A DNA stretch of 62,714 nt from Thermoplasmata archaeon. Its GTDB lineage: Archaea > Thermoplasmatota > Thermoplasmata > Thermoplasmatales > ARK-15. The stretch spans positions 1-62,714 of the forward strand of contig JAGDXS010000005.1 of NCBI GenBank assembly GCA_023261755.1, given 5' to 3'. A model generated the notes under the pieces. The model searched no databases and had not been told where the DNA came from. It was given only the letters and a program-made list of their open reading frames with translations. The position numbers and the translations under genes are program-made. Of this stretch, positions 8,466-18,477 are shown one piece after another (position 1 is the first letter of the stretch; each line of letters begins with the position of its first letter).

Positions 8466-9563
8466 ATGATACTGATAAAGAATGGAATATTGATAGATTC
8501 AGAAATAAAAGGTGAAAATGATATTTTAATAAGTGATAAAATTGAGGAAATTTCTGATGACATAGATACAAAATATGCAAAAGTTATTGATGCAGAAAAC
8601 ATGTTTATAACACCCGGTTTCATAGACTTGCATAATCATGTAAATGGTGCTGGCGGTGAGGGAGGCCCAGAAACAAGATCTATTCCAATACATGCTGATT
8701 CGCTCATGAAAAATGGTATAACTACTGTTGTAGGTTTATTGGGTACAGACGGATACACAAGATCTTTAATTGATTTATTAATGCATGTAAGAAAATTGCA
8801 GAACCAGGGAATAAGCGCCTATATGCTCACAGGATCTTATCAAGTTCCAGGACCGAGTATTACTGGAAGAGTTGCAAATGATATTATATTAATTAATGAA
8901 GTAGTCGGAGTTAAAATATCCCTATCCGACCATAGATCATCTTATCCTGAAAGGAGGGATTTAATTACATTGGCATCAGAGGCCAGGGTTGCAGGTATGC
9001 TATCTTCAAAACCTGGATTTATTATGGTGCATATGGGTGATGGAAAGGATATGTTCAATCCAATTCTAGATGTGGTAAACAACACAGAAATTCCTATTAC
9101 ACAGTTTATTCCTACACATATAGATAGAAATGAATCACTCTTAGATTCAGCAATTGAATTTGGAAAAAAGAATGGTTATCTTGATATTACAGGCCATGCT
9201 GAAGGAAAATATCCAAGAACAATAAGCTCAATAAAATATTTAATTTCACATGGAGTTAGTATAGATAATATTACTGTTACAACAGATGGAAATGGGTCAA
9301 TGCCAATGTTTGATGAAAATGGAAATTTATTAAAGATTGAAATAAGTGATTCTTCATCATTAATCAAATTATTTAAATATGTGATGGAAAATGATGAGGA
9401 TTTTGTCCAGAGTTATCTAAAAACTGTAACATTAAATCCAGCTAAAAGATTAAAATTGAAAAAAGGAAAAATTGAAAAGGGATATGATTCTGATCTTTTA
9501 ATATTTGATCAGGAACTTAATTTGATTTATGTTGTTTCAAAAGGAAACGTTTACAAAATATGA
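8466..9563 (+). CDS. iadA: Isoaspartyl dipeptidase (beta-aspartyl peptidase)
   Basis: This metal-dependent amidohydrolase cleaves L-isoaspartyl (beta-aspartyl) dipeptides left over from breakdown of damaged proteins. It matches bacterial IadA along its whole length. The metal ligands are in GFIDLHNHV, followed by GGEGGPETR with the substrate-binding Glu. Then come VVGLLGTDG, MLTGSYQVP (the active-site Tyr), GVKISLSDHRS with the Lys that is carboxylated to bridge two Zn ions, VHMGDG, PTHIDRN and the catalytic Asp in TTDGNGSMP. The track start at 8343 adds a Phe/Tyr/Lys-rich stretch that does not resemble the family, so I use ATG 8466 (365 residues). The stop overlaps the next start by ATGA, so it heads an operon with riboflavin, phosphoesterase, coiled-coil and archaeosine genes. 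Confidence 0.92.
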   Translation: MILIKNGILIDSEIKGENDILISDKIEEISDDIDTKYAKVIDAENMFITPGFIDLHNHVNGAGGEGGPETRSIPIHADSLMKNGITTVVGLLGTDGYTRSLIDLLMHVRKLQNQGISAYMLTGSYQVPGPSITGRVANDIILINEVVGVKISLSDHRSSYPERRDLITLASEARVAGMLSSKPGFIMVHMGDGKDMFNPILDVVNNTEIPITQFIPTHIDRNESLLDSAIEFGKKNGYLDITGHAEGKYPRTISSIKYLISHGVSIDNITVTTDGNGSMPMFDENGNLLKIEISDSSSLIKLFKYVMENDEDFVQSYLKTVTLNPAKRLKLKKGKIEKGYDSDLLIFDQELNLIYVVSKGNVYKI

Positions 9564-10207
9564 AACCCTTTGTAATAATCAATTTTGCAATGAGCTTAGA
9601 TGGTAAGATTGCCCTAGGTACAGGTGAACAGACGAAGTTATCAAATGAAGAAGATTTTAAGCGTGTCCATGAACTTAGGAATTCTGTAGATGGTATTTTA
9701 GTTGGAATAGGGACCGTTTTATCAGATAATCCATCATTGACTATAAAAGAAAAATATGTTAAAAATCCAAGGAACCCTGTAAGAATTGTTTTAGATTCAA
9801 AATTAAGGATTCCTGAAAATGCAAAGGTATTGGATGGAAGATCAAAGACAATTATTTATTCTACAGTAAACAATAAAAAGATACCGAATGCAGAAATAAG
9901 AGTTTGTGGTCAGGATAGAATAAATTTAAAATGTATGCTAGATGACCTTTATTCCATGGGCATAAAAAAATTAATGGTAGAAGGAGGATCAAGGATAATA
10001 GGATCCTTTATTAAAGAAAGTTTAGCAGATAAAATAATAATATTTGTTTCCCCTTATTTTATGGGACCTGATGCACCAAATGCGGCTTATTTTGAAACTG
10101 CAAAAAAATTGGAAGAAATGATAAAAATGAAAATAATATCTATTAGCAGGCTAGGAGATGGAATTTTATTAGAGCTAGAGCCAGATGCTATTACATATAA
10201 CCAATGA
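9560..10207 (+). CDS. arfC: 2,5-diamino-6-(ribosylamino)pyrimidinone 5'-phosphate reductase (riboflavin pathway)
   Basis: This is the archaeal/fungal type reductase that uses NAD(P)H to convert the ribosylamino-pyrimidine to the ribitylamino form before deamination in riboflavin synthesis. At 215 residues it has the length of stand-alone archaeal enzymes without a deaminase domain. Family motifs are NFAMSLDGKIA at the N-terminus, DGILVGIGTVLSDNPSL, NPVRIVLDS, MVEGGSRIIGSF and the C-terminal VSPYFMGPDA. It starts at the ATGA overlap with iadA and its end overlaps or abuts the phosphoesterase. No other riboflavin genes are in the window. Confidence 0.9.
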   Translation: MKPFVIINFAMSLDGKIALGTGEQTKLSNEEDFKRVHELRNSVDGILVGIGTVLSDNPSLTIKEKYVKNPRNPVRIVLDSKLRIPENAKVLDGRSKTIIYSTVNNKKIPNAEIRVCGQDRINLKCMLDDLYSMGIKKLMVEGGSRIIGSFIKESLADKIIIFVSPYFMGPDAPNAAYFETAKKLEEMIKMKIISISRLGDGILLELEPDAITYNQ

Positions 10208-10901
10208 GAGAGCGATGTTCGAAGACGAGCATAAATATTTAATTATTTCAGATTTGCATTTGGGAATAGAAAAATCCCTTGAAGGAAAAGGATTTAGAAT
10301 TCCAGATCAGTATGGTTTTTTATTGGACAGTATATTGAAACTTAAAAATATAACAGATGCCGAGGGAATTATAATATTGGGGGATGTAAAGCATGACATT
10401 GGCTTACCATTTGAAATTAAAAAATTCCAGAATTTTTTTAAAACTCTTTCAAATGAATTAAAAATAATTATTGTAAAGGGAAACCATGATGGAGGCATAG
10501 AAAATTTAATTGATGCTGAAATACATTCACCTAGAGGAATTCTGAAATGGGGAATATATTTTTCACACGGTCATACTTGGCCTTCACAATCCTTGAACAG
10601 GGCTGAATATTTATTAATGGGCCATATTCATCCTGAAATCAGAATTTTGGACGAAAAAACAAAAAAAATGTACAACAGTTGCTGGCTTAAAACTCATCCA
10701 GGTAAAAATTTTAAAAAACATTACCCTGATTTTAGTGGAGAAATCATAATTTTTCCAGCTTTTAATCCATTGGTTGGGATGGCGATAATGGATGTTATTC
10801 CAGGTCCTTTGTTCAATAACGGGTTAATTAACATAAAAAATTTAGATGTTTATCTATTAGATTCCACTTATCTGGGTAAATTTGGTAAAATAAAAAAATA
10901 A
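10185..10901 (+). CDS. Metallophosphoesterase, ICC-like archaeal family (COG1407)
   Basis: A calcineurin-like phosphoesterase fold with its two-metal motifs: SDLHLG (metal ligands), GDVKHD, GNHDGG, FSHGHT and GHIHPE, in family order. Archaeal COG1407 proteins are predicted phosphoesterases often encoded beside DNA-repair or Lhr-helicase genes, and their substrate is not settled. The track start (10185) overlaps arfC by 23 bases. The internal ATG 10215 (MFEDEHKYLIISDLHLG) would place the first beta strand immediately and is equally likely. It sits mid-operon between arfC and the giant coiled-coil gene, with a 55-base gap that carries the latter's Shine-Dalgarno motif. Confidence 0.88.
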   Translation: MLLHITNERAMFEDEHKYLIISDLHLGIEKSLEGKGFRIPDQYGFLLDSILKLKNITDAEGIIILGDVKHDIGLPFEIKKFQNFFKTLSNELKIIIVKGNHDGGIENLIDAEIHSPRGILKWGIYFSHGHTWPSQSLNRAEYLLMGHIHPEIRILDEKTKKMYNSCWLKTHPGKNFKKHYPDFSGEIIIFPAFNPLVGMAIMDVIPGPLFNNGLINIKNLDVYLLDSTYLGKFGKIKK

Positions 10902-10956
10902 AAGTTAAATATGCAGATTATGTTAAGTTTATTTAGAAAAAAGGGAGGTATAAAAT

Positions 10957-13900
10957 TTGTCACCGCCAGGTATTAGCCCTTATAAATTAACGAAAGACTT
11001 GGAAGAGAAGGTAAAGGAAGCGAAACAAAAAAAAGAGGAATTTGATTTAATATATCCAAAATATAAATTTTTACAATCAATATTATTAAAAAATGGTATT
11101 GATAAATTCAATGATGTATTCAAAAAAATTGATGATCTATACAATGATAAAAAATTTGTGGATGCTTATGATCTCCTATTAAATTATAAAGAAAACATAG
11201 ACAATGAAATTATTAACTTAATTGAAAGTTACAAGAACGATTTTAAAGCAAATTTGGAAAAATTGCAAAACCTAGGTTTTAATGTTTCCAAATTCAAAGA
11301 GGATATTGAAAAATCACCAATTGATAAGGAAGAATTTTTCAAATTTTATGATAAATTAAATGAAAACCTTAAAATTTTCATTAAGAATCAATTAAAAGAA
11401 GAAATTTCTAAATTAAATTCCGAAAATAAAATTAAATTAGAAATGGCATATGGTAAGCAGATTGAAAATTTAGAGAAATTAAGCAAAGAAGAATTTTTTT
11501 CCGTAATTGAGGAAATTAAAAAAATAATTACTGAATATTACATGCAAAAAATTAACGTTGAAATGGAAAGAATGGATAGGCTCAGATCTTTATATGAAAA
11601 AATGAAATTGAATCTTTCAAAATTTAAGGAGCTTGATGAATTTGCCTTAAATGCAATTAAAACAGAAAATTATGATCTTGCAATCAAAAAAATAAAAGAA
11701 TTTAATGATGAAACTGAAATTTCAGTCAGAAGAATACTCAGGGAAATTATTAATAATTTAATGAAGAATATTGAGGAAGCAAAAAATCTTAATATTAATA
11801 TAAAAGATTACTTGAACGATTTGAAAAAAATAGAGGAAACTTTTGATAAAAATGATTTTTCATCCACAATAGATTTGGTAAAGGGATTAAATTTAACTAT
11901 TGAAGAAATAAAGATAAAAATATTGAGCGAGAAATTAGAAGAGGTGAGGAGGCATATACAAGAACTCAGGAATCAGGGCATGAATGTGGAAAAATTTTTA
12001 AAATCATTTGATATTGCTAAAAATCTCATTAATTCCAAAAAATTTAATGATGCTATGAAAGTCTTGGACCTCCTTTTAAAGCAAGCATCATCAATATTAA
12101 ATCTTAAGGAAGAGGTTCTAAGAGATATTGATAATTTTGAAAAAAATTTTGTAGATTTTCCTGAATTAGGTATTATCATAGATAAAAATTATTTGGATGA
12201 ACTGAAAAGACTTGCAAATGAAAATCCATCCAAAGCAAAAAGTGAATTTGAAAAATATGAATCTGTAATCGCTAAAAAAATGGAAAATAACAAAACTAAG
12301 TATATTGATCAAATGAAAGATATTGTTAATACATTAAAAAGGATGAGTGCAGATACCTCAGACCTTGATAATATTTTGAAAGGGAATATAAATGGCACAA
12401 ATTTTTTAAATATTATAAAATCTTTTAAAAATCAGCTTCTAGATCATTTTTCAAACATGAATTATTTAAAAAGCATTTTAAGAGATTTAGACAATGAAAG
12501 AATAAACAGAGATCTAAAGCCATTAATTGAAAACATAAAGGAATCAATAGAAAAATACGACTTTTTCGCAGTGTCGTCCGGAATTAAAAGGTTAAGGGAA
12601 AGTTCAATGGATTTAAAAAATGCTTTCATCAATGAAAAATTTAATAACTTGAAAAAATCCATATTAAATTTGAATGCAATAGGACTCGATTTAAAACCCA
12701 TATTAAATGATTTGGATATGCTTGAGAGTGAAAAAATATTATCAGATGATAAAAAAATTGAATTAATTAATTTACTTGAAAATGAAATTTATAACGATGC
12801 ACAAAATTTCATAAAGCCAAGGCTTGAATTTGGAGATTCTGTAATAAAGAATATTAAAATAAGAAATTTAAGAATTGATACTGAAATAATTTCAAAGAGA
12901 TTAGGTGATTTGAAAAATTATAAGAAATTAAACGATCTTCCAGATGCGTTTAAGATTTCAATGGATATTGAAAATATGGCAAAAAATAAGCAATTTAATG
13001 CCATGAATTATTTAGCAAGCACATCATTTATAAATAATAAACTTTCAAAGTACATAGAAAATATTTCAGAATATTTGGATGAGTATAAGGAAAATCCAGA
13101 AGATTTTGAACAATTTAAAAAAATAATGGGTACTGTGGATCAATACTATGGTCTTCAAAGTTTTAAGTATTTAAGATCCTTAATTAGGGAAGTTAGTGAA
13201 ATAATTGAAATATCAGGTTTGTACCAAGATAAAGGCAAATTGCTTGATTTAAAAAATATAGATTTAATGTCATTGGAACCATTGTACATAGAATTGGAAA
13301 AAATAAGAAATGATTTTAGGGATAAGGTTTACCAAAAGTTGCAGGAGTTGGTCATAAACATTTCAAATATTTCTATAAGTGAATTAAAAAATCAAATTGA
13401 TAATGCGATTAATGAGTTTTTAAATTATAATTATTTAGAAGCCTGGAAAAAATCGAATGAATTAGAAAATGAACTAAAAGCTATAAATAAAAAATACCAG
13501 GAAGTAACATCACAATTAAAATCTTTAGAAGAGAGGGTAAGATTCTTCACAAATATTGGTTTTGAATTAGAAGAAACGAAGGAAATTTTTGAAAAATTGA
13601 ATTCATTAATTCTGAAAGGTAATTTAGAAGAGTTTATGAATATTTACAAAGAAAGCTATATCACCATAAAAGATGAAATTTATTTAAAAGTGGATGAATT
13701 TTTAAGCAATGCTGAGAAACTAATAATCCAGAAAAAAAATAAAATTAATACATTAATTGCTGAAAGCAACATCACGAACGCTAGAAGGTCATTAAAATTA
13801 GATAATGCCATAGAAGCTATAAGATTAGGCATGCTTGCGTTGGAAGGCATACAGGAATATGATATCCTTAAGGGCATAACTGAAAAACTCATAAGAAGAA

Positions 13901-15663
13901 TGAAACTGTCACAAGAAAAATTTGGTACAAATGCACCAAAGGAGTTTACAACAGGTTTTGAAAAAGTGCAAATATTGATACACCAGGGGAATTATACAAA
14001 CGCAATATTCGAAATGCACAACCTTCTTTCAAAATTTGAGGAACTTTCTGAAAGCATTTCCATAATAAAAAAGAAGATAGAAGAAATTAAAGAAAAAATT
14101 TCTGTGGGTGTTGTATTTGGTGTAAAAACACAAAATGTTTTAGATCTTTATCAAAAGGCAAGATTATCTTTTCAATCTCTTGATGTAGACAAATCAATAA
14201 ATTTATTGAATGAAGCTCTTAAAGTAATCAATATTGAAATAGAAAAAATATTAAGTTATTATATGAATACAATAAATTATTTATTCACAATCTCACAAGA
14301 ACTTAAATTAGAATTAAAAACTGAAATGAAAAATATAAATGATCTAATTCTAGAAATAATTAAATATAGTTTCAATAAAAATAGTAATAAGAATACAATA
14401 ACAAATGTTGCAAATGAATTAAAGAAAAGATTGGATGAATTTGAAAATTTGGTAGTTCCAAAAATAAATGAGACTTTCCAGGCAAAATTAATTAATTTAG
14501 AATTAGCAATAAAAAATACAGGTATGGAAAATACAAGCGATCTAAAGCTTTTAAATGAGAATTGGTCCAAAAAGCTTTATTCAATGATTATAGACATGTT
14601 ACCAATGGTTGATTATAAAATTACAAAATATTATATAATCCACATGATGGATTATTCAAAAAATACATTTTTAGAAATTACAGATATGGTTGTTTTTACA
14701 GGAAAGATAGAAAATTCAGTGAATGAATCTTTTAAACTAACTGAAAATGCTGGAAATATTGAATTTGAAAATTATATTCAAATAAATGATAAATTTATTA
14801 ATGATCTTAGAAATTCTATAAACAGAAATTTTGATGAAAAAATAACACTTTTAAAAAATTTTTTAAAAGAAAATGAAATAGCCATGTTGAAGGATTTGTT
14901 ATTCAAAAAGGATTATAGAACTTTAGAAGTTTCTTTAATAAATATTAACATAATGAATTACTGGTCAAAAAATGTGGAGAAATTTATTAAAGAAAAAATT
15001 AATTATATAGAAGAAAAAATTGAAAAACTTCAGAATCTTGGCATAAATTTAAGTGATGAAAAATCAAGGTTGGAAGGAATAAAAGGTAAAAGCTATGCCG
15101 AATCAATAATGATATTAGATCAAGTTAACCAGATGATTTCTGCAAAGGAATCCTCAATACCTATTTCATTTAAAATAAAATTAAATGCAAAAATAGGAAA
15201 AGATGAAATTCCAGCGAAAGTTACCATAAACTATGATGGAAAAATTGCATTAAAGAATGTAAAACTAAAAATATTAGGATCATTAAATGAAACCACATTT
15301 AATTTTGATTTAATTAATCCAATGCAATCTCTTGAAAGGGATTTTATTTCTAAAATTGGTAAAGGAAATACTCTAGACTTTGAAATTTCCTATATCCTGG
15401 ATAATGAGAATAGGGTCTCCAAAAAATCTGTATTATTTTTGCCAGTAATAGAAAGGGGATTCATCAAGAAAAAAGCTACGGGTGATGAAAAGTGCATGCT
15501 ATGCAAGGGAAAAATATTCAAAGATCTTGACATGGTAATATGCAATAAATGCGGATCTACTTACCATTACCAGTGTGCCCAGAGAGTTAAAAAATGCATA
15601 AATTGCGGAAATGCATTCGATTTTTCTGAATACAAAGATGTGGAGGTTTCATTAACACTATGA
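10957..15663 (+). CDS. Giant helical coiled-coil protein with beta-sandwich and C-terminal RING-like zinc finger
   Basis: Family not recognised. The start is TTG 10957, fixed by a perfect GGGAGGT at 10943-10949, seven bases upstream. Residues 1 to ~1400 are Lys/Glu/Asn/Ile-rich helices with recurring units of the form 'LQNLG(F/I)N(V/L)' followed by a short helix pair, for example near residues 106, 340, 570, 855 and 1355. Residues about 1405-1495 look like an all-beta domain (KVTINYDGKIALKNVKLKI). The end carries a cross-brace zinc motif C-x2-C-x11-C-x2-C-x4-H-x2-C-x6-C-x2-C (CMLC ... CNKC ... YHYQC ... CINC), as in RING-H2 and PHD fingers. There is no signal peptide or membrane helix. The stop overlaps the arcS start by ATGA, so the two are translationally coupled. 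The role could be structural, transport-related or ubiquitin-like. Confidence 0.8.
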   Translation: MSPPGISPYKLTKDLEEKVKEAKQKKEEFDLIYPKYKFLQSILLKNGIDKFNDVFKKIDDLYNDKKFVDAYDLLLNYKENIDNEIINLIESYKNDFKANLEKLQNLGFNVSKFKEDIEKSPIDKEEFFKFYDKLNENLKIFIKNQLKEEISKLNSENKIKLEMAYGKQIENLEKLSKEEFFSVIEEIKKIITEYYMQKINVEMERMDRLRSLYEKMKLNLSKFKELDEFALNAIKTENYDLAIKKIKEFNDETEISVRRILREIINNLMKNIEEAKNLNINIKDYLNDLKKIEETFDKNDFSSTIDLVKGLNLTIEEIKIKILSEKLEEVRRHIQELRNQGMNVEKFLKSFDIAKNLINSKKFNDAMKVLDLLLKQASSILNLKEEVLRDIDNFEKNFVDFPELGIIIDKNYLDELKRLANENPSKAKSEFEKYESVIAKKMENNKTKYIDQMKDIVNTLKRMSADTSDLDNILKGNINGTNFLNIIKSFKNQLLDHFSNMNYLKSILRDLDNERINRDLKPLIENIKESIEKYDFFAVSSGIKRLRESSMDLKNAFINEKFNNLKKSILNLNAIGLDLKPILNDLDMLESEKILSDDKKIELINLLENEIYNDAQNFIKPRLEFGDSVIKNIKIRNLRIDTEIISKRLGDLKNYKKLNDLPDAFKISMDIENMAKNKQFNAMNYLASTSFINNKLSKYIENISEYLDEYKENPEDFEQFKKIMGTVDQYYGLQSFKYLRSLIREVSEIIEISGLYQDKGKLLDLKNIDLMSLEPLYIELEKIRNDFRDKVYQKLQELVINISNISISELKNQIDNAINEFLNYNYLEAWKKSNELENELKAINKKYQEVTSQLKSLEERVRFFTNIGFELEETKEIFEKLNSLILKGNLEEFMNIYKESYITIKDEIYLKVDEFLSNAEKLIIQKKNKINTLIAESNITNARRSLKLDNAIEAIRLGMLALEGIQEYDILKGITEKLIRRMKLSQEKFGTNAPKEFTTGFEKVQILIHQGNYTNAIFEMHNLLSKFEELSESISIIKKKIEEIKEKISVGVVFGVKTQNVLDLYQKARLSFQSLDVDKSINLLNEALKVINIEIEKILSYYMNTINYLFTISQELKLELKTEMKNINDLILEIIKYSFNKNSNKNTITNVANELKKRLDEFENLVVPKINETFQAKLINLELAIKNTGMENTSDLKLLNENWSKKLYSMIIDMLPMVDYKITKYYIIHMMDYSKNTFLEITDMVVFTGKIENSVNESFKLTENAGNIEFENYIQINDKFINDLRNSINRNFDEKITLLKNFLKENEIAMLKDLLFKKDYRTLEVSLININIMNYWSKNVEKFIKEKINYIEEKIEKLQNLGINLSDEKSRLEGIKGKSYAESIMILDQVNQMISAKESSIPISFKIKLNAKIGKDEIPAKVTINYDGKIALKNVKLKILGSLNETTFNFDLINPMQSLERDFISKIGKGNTLDFEISYILDNENRVSKKSVLFLPVIERGFIKKKATGDEKCMLCKGKIFKDLDMVICNKCGSTYHYQCAQRVKKCINCGNAFDFSEYKDVEVSLTL

Positions 15664-17180
15664 TAGACTTTAAAAAAAGGTCCGGTCTATCTAGACTGGC
15701 CAAGTATGAAAATTTTACTTTACCTAGCATAATTTTCCATAATAAAATAAATAATGAAAATATTATTGAAAAAAATTGGAATAAAGTTAAAATTCTAAAT
15801 AAGGAAATAGAATTGCCTTCATTAAAAGAATTGCAGGAAATAGAAATTGAAGATAAAATTTTGTTAAGGGATGATATTGTAATTATTCCTGGTCTCATAA
15901 CCCTTGAAAAAAGACCTAAAGAATTAATAAGAAAAATATTCAAAGCTAGGAAAGATTTTGGTTACAGGAGAATTTTTTATGCTCCTTTTATTGCTAAATA
16001 TTTAAATCTTCCAATCTTACATTATTTGGGGATAGATCTTCTTGATGATCTGAGATGTAGTTCAAATGAATGCTCCATAGAATTATTTAACATGGAAAAA
16101 ATGGTTTTAAAAGCCATAGAAAAGAATTATTTTAGAGTGTTTGTTGAATCTATACCTGATCCATTATCTAAAACATTGCTGAGGATCTCAGACATGGATT
16201 ATTTTTCAACAATGGAAATTTTTTATCCTGTTACAGGATCATTTTTAAATGCATCACATTTTGAAAGCCTTTTCAGGCCTGATATACAGAGATGGATAAA
16301 GAGAATTACGGAAAATTATGAAAAACCTTATCACGAAATATACGCATTTTTGATTCCTTGTTCAGCTACTAAACCATATTCTAAATCAAGGTCTCATAGA
16401 TTTTTTAAATCAATTATAGAGCAATCAGGTAAACATGTGCATGAAATAATAGTAACATCACCCCTAGGAATCGTTCCTAGAGAATTGGAATTCACATATC
16501 CTGCAAAGAATTATGACATACCTGTAACAGGATATTGGTACGAGGATGAGAAAAAAATGCTTATAGAAACGATGGAAAAATTTTTCTCAAAAAATAAATA
16601 CAGAAAAATTTTAGCATATCTACCAGATGATTTAGCATTTCTTGAGCCTTACCTTAAAAAATTGAATGCAGATTATGTAATAGGTAACCTTAGGGATGAA
16701 ATTAATGTTAAAAGAATACTTGATTTATTAGGATCATTAGAAAATATCTCAATAAACAAAAATATTTTTTTGGCCGATGCCTTAAATAGCATAGCCTCTT
16801 TCCAATTCAATGAAAAATTTCCTTTAGAGAATAAAAAGATAAGAAGGAAATTTGATGAAATTTTTGTTTATGATGATAAGGAAACATATCTCTATTTTTC
16901 ACCTCTAAATGGTAATTTATTACTTTATAAAAAGTCCGCAGAGTATTTAATGCAAAAAAATAAAAAAATAATAGAGATTGATAATTTCATACCTAAGGGT
17001 AGTATATTCGCTGCTGGAATAATAAACGCTTCGGATGATATTAGAGAGGGTGATGAAGTAATTGTCCATAACAATGGAAGATTAATAGCCACAGGAACAG
17101 CACTAATGTCATATAAGGATATGCTTGAACAGGGAAGGGGTGAGGCAGTAAAAGTAAGGCATACGTTCACCTCTTCATGA
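15660..17180 (+). CDS. arcS: Archaeosine synthase subunit ArcS (TgtA2-type, with PUA domain)
   Basis: ArcS modifies preQ0 inserted at position 15 of archaeal tRNAs. With the radical SAM partner RaSEA it adds a lysine adduct and cleaves it to archaeosine. The diagnostic segment PCSATKPYSKSRSH is present near residue 238. The N-terminal third is a degenerate TGT-like barrel and the C-terminus is a PUA RNA-binding domain (GSIFAAGI, EGDEVIV, ATGTALMS). At 506 residues it is a little short for ArcS, mainly because of a reduced N-terminal part. It is coupled by ATGA to the coiled-coil gene. RaSEA is encoded 35 kb away at 52728, so both halves of the complex are present. Confidence 0.92.
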   Translation: MIDFKKRSGLSRLAKYENFTLPSIIFHNKINNENIIEKNWNKVKILNKEIELPSLKELQEIEIEDKILLRDDIVIIPGLITLEKRPKELIRKIFKARKDFGYRRIFYAPFIAKYLNLPILHYLGIDLLDDLRCSSNECSIELFNMEKMVLKAIEKNYFRVFVESIPDPLSKTLLRISDMDYFSTMEIFYPVTGSFLNASHFESLFRPDIQRWIKRITENYEKPYHEIYAFLIPCSATKPYSKSRSHRFFKSIIEQSGKHVHEIIVTSPLGIVPRELEFTYPAKNYDIPVTGYWYEDEKKMLIETMEKFFSKNKYRKILAYLPDDLAFLEPYLKKLNADYVIGNLRDEINVKRILDLLGSLENISINKNIFLADALNSIASFQFNEKFPLENKKIRRKFDEIFVYDDKETYLYFSPLNGNLLLYKKSAEYLMQKNKKIIEIDNFIPKGSIFAAGIINASDDIREGDEVIVHNNGRLIATGTALMSYKDMLEQGRGEAVKVRHTFTSS

Positions 17181-18417
17181 ATATTTGCACATCCATCACA
17201 TTTGTACCAGTAGGTCCTGTAAAAATTAAAGTTCCTTTTTTCTTGAAAAAATTGTATGAATCATTGTTTTCTAAATAATTCTTTATTTCATCCATTGTAG
17301 ATTTTGTAGAAAAATCTGCAGCTGCTCCTGCTGCATCTGTTGGTCCATCTATTCCATCCGTACCAAATGATGCTATTACCTCATTTTCTTTAATTTCACC
17401 CAATAATGAGAGAACAAATTCCTGGTTCCTTCCTCCCTTTCCTTTACCTTTTACAGTTACAACAGTTTCTCCACCAGAAACAAGGACTGAATTATTTTCC
17501 AGGTCCTCAAATTTCCTGTAAATTTCTTTTGATACTATTTTTGCTTCACCTGACACTGTAGTGCCTATATTCAGGACGTTGAAACCCAATTCATTTCCCT
17601 TTTTTTCCACGGCCTTTAGAGATTTTTCATTGTTGCAAATAATTTTATTCCAAACCCTCCAGCTTGGAAACTCATTTTTCTTTATTGTTTCTAATAAAGA
17701 ATATTTAGCAGGATTATTCAAAATTTCTATTATCTTTTCATATTTTTTATCAAGTTTAAATTTTTTAATAACTTCAATTGCATCTATAAAGCTACTATTA
17801 TCATAGTATGTTGGTCCCGAACCTATTATGGATAGATCATCGCGCATTACATCAGATATTATTAGTGAAAGTATTTTTGATTTTGTTATTTTTGCCATTC
17901 TCCCACCCTTTAAAAATGATAGATGTTTTCTTACAGTGTTAAGGTCAAAAATATCTGCACCATTTTTCATTAAATCAGAAAAGAGCGAATTTAAAATATC
18001 TATGGGAATAACATAATCAGCGAGGAGGGATGACGCTCCACCCGAAAGAAGGAATAAAATAAGATCATTTTCTTTTGTATTTTTCAATAAATTCTCTATT
18101 TCTTTTGCTCCAAAATAACCATTTTCATTGGAAAATGGATGTGATGAAATAATTACATCATTCAGGCCATAGCTTTCATTGGAAATTATAATTCTCTTTT
18201 TAAACTTGTAATTTAAAAATGGTTTAGACATTGATGGAGCGGCCTTGCCAACAGCTATTAAATATATGTTTTCAAAATCAATTAAAAGATCCTTGTAATT
18301 TAAATATTTATTACTTAAACGGACTTCATTGAGATATTGCTCAGGTAATGCTGCTTGAATAGCGCTTTCTATTAAAGGTATTATGCTTTTATTCTCTTGC
18401 AATATGTTTATATTCAT
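17167..18417 (-). CDS. Glycerate 2-kinase (MOFRL family)
   Basis: Phosphorylates D-glycerate to 2-phosphoglycerate with ATP. In Thermoplasmatales this is the step that links the non-phosphorylative Entner-Doudoroff pathway to lower glycolysis. Family motifs are AVGKAAPSM near residue 57, LLSGGASSLL near 125, the C-terminal MOFRL block with GGRNQEF, GTDGIDGPTDAAGA and FTGPTGTNVMD. At 416 residues it is of normal length. It is convergent with arcS (14-base overlap) and divergent from the HdrDE-like gene. Older annotations call this family hydroxypyruvate reductase, but in archaea the kinase activity has been demonstrated. Confidence 0.93.
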   Translation of the reverse strand: MNINILQENKSIIPLIESAIQAALPEQYLNEVRLSNKYLNYKDLLIDFENIYLIAVGKAAPSMSKPFLNYKFKKRIIISNESYGLNDVIISSHPFSNENGYFGAKEIENLLKNTKENDLILFLLSGGASSLLADYVIPIDILNSLFSDLMKNGADIFDLNTVRKHLSFLKGGRMAKITKSKILSLIISDVMRDDLSIIGSGPTYYDNSSFIDAIEVIKKFKLDKKYEKIIEILNNPAKYSLLETIKKNEFPSWRVWNKIICNNEKSLKAVEKKGNELGFNVLNIGTTVSGEAKIVSKEIYRKFEDLENNSVLVSGGETVVTVKGKGKGGRNQEFVLSLLGEIKENEVIASFGTDGIDGPTDAAGAAADFSTKSTMDEIKNYLENNDSYNFFKKKGTLIFTGPTGTNVMDVQIFMKR

Positions 18418-18477
18418 TAATAATGTAATCCATTTTAAAATGAAAAAGTTTATGATCAGTTTTTCAATTACATATTG

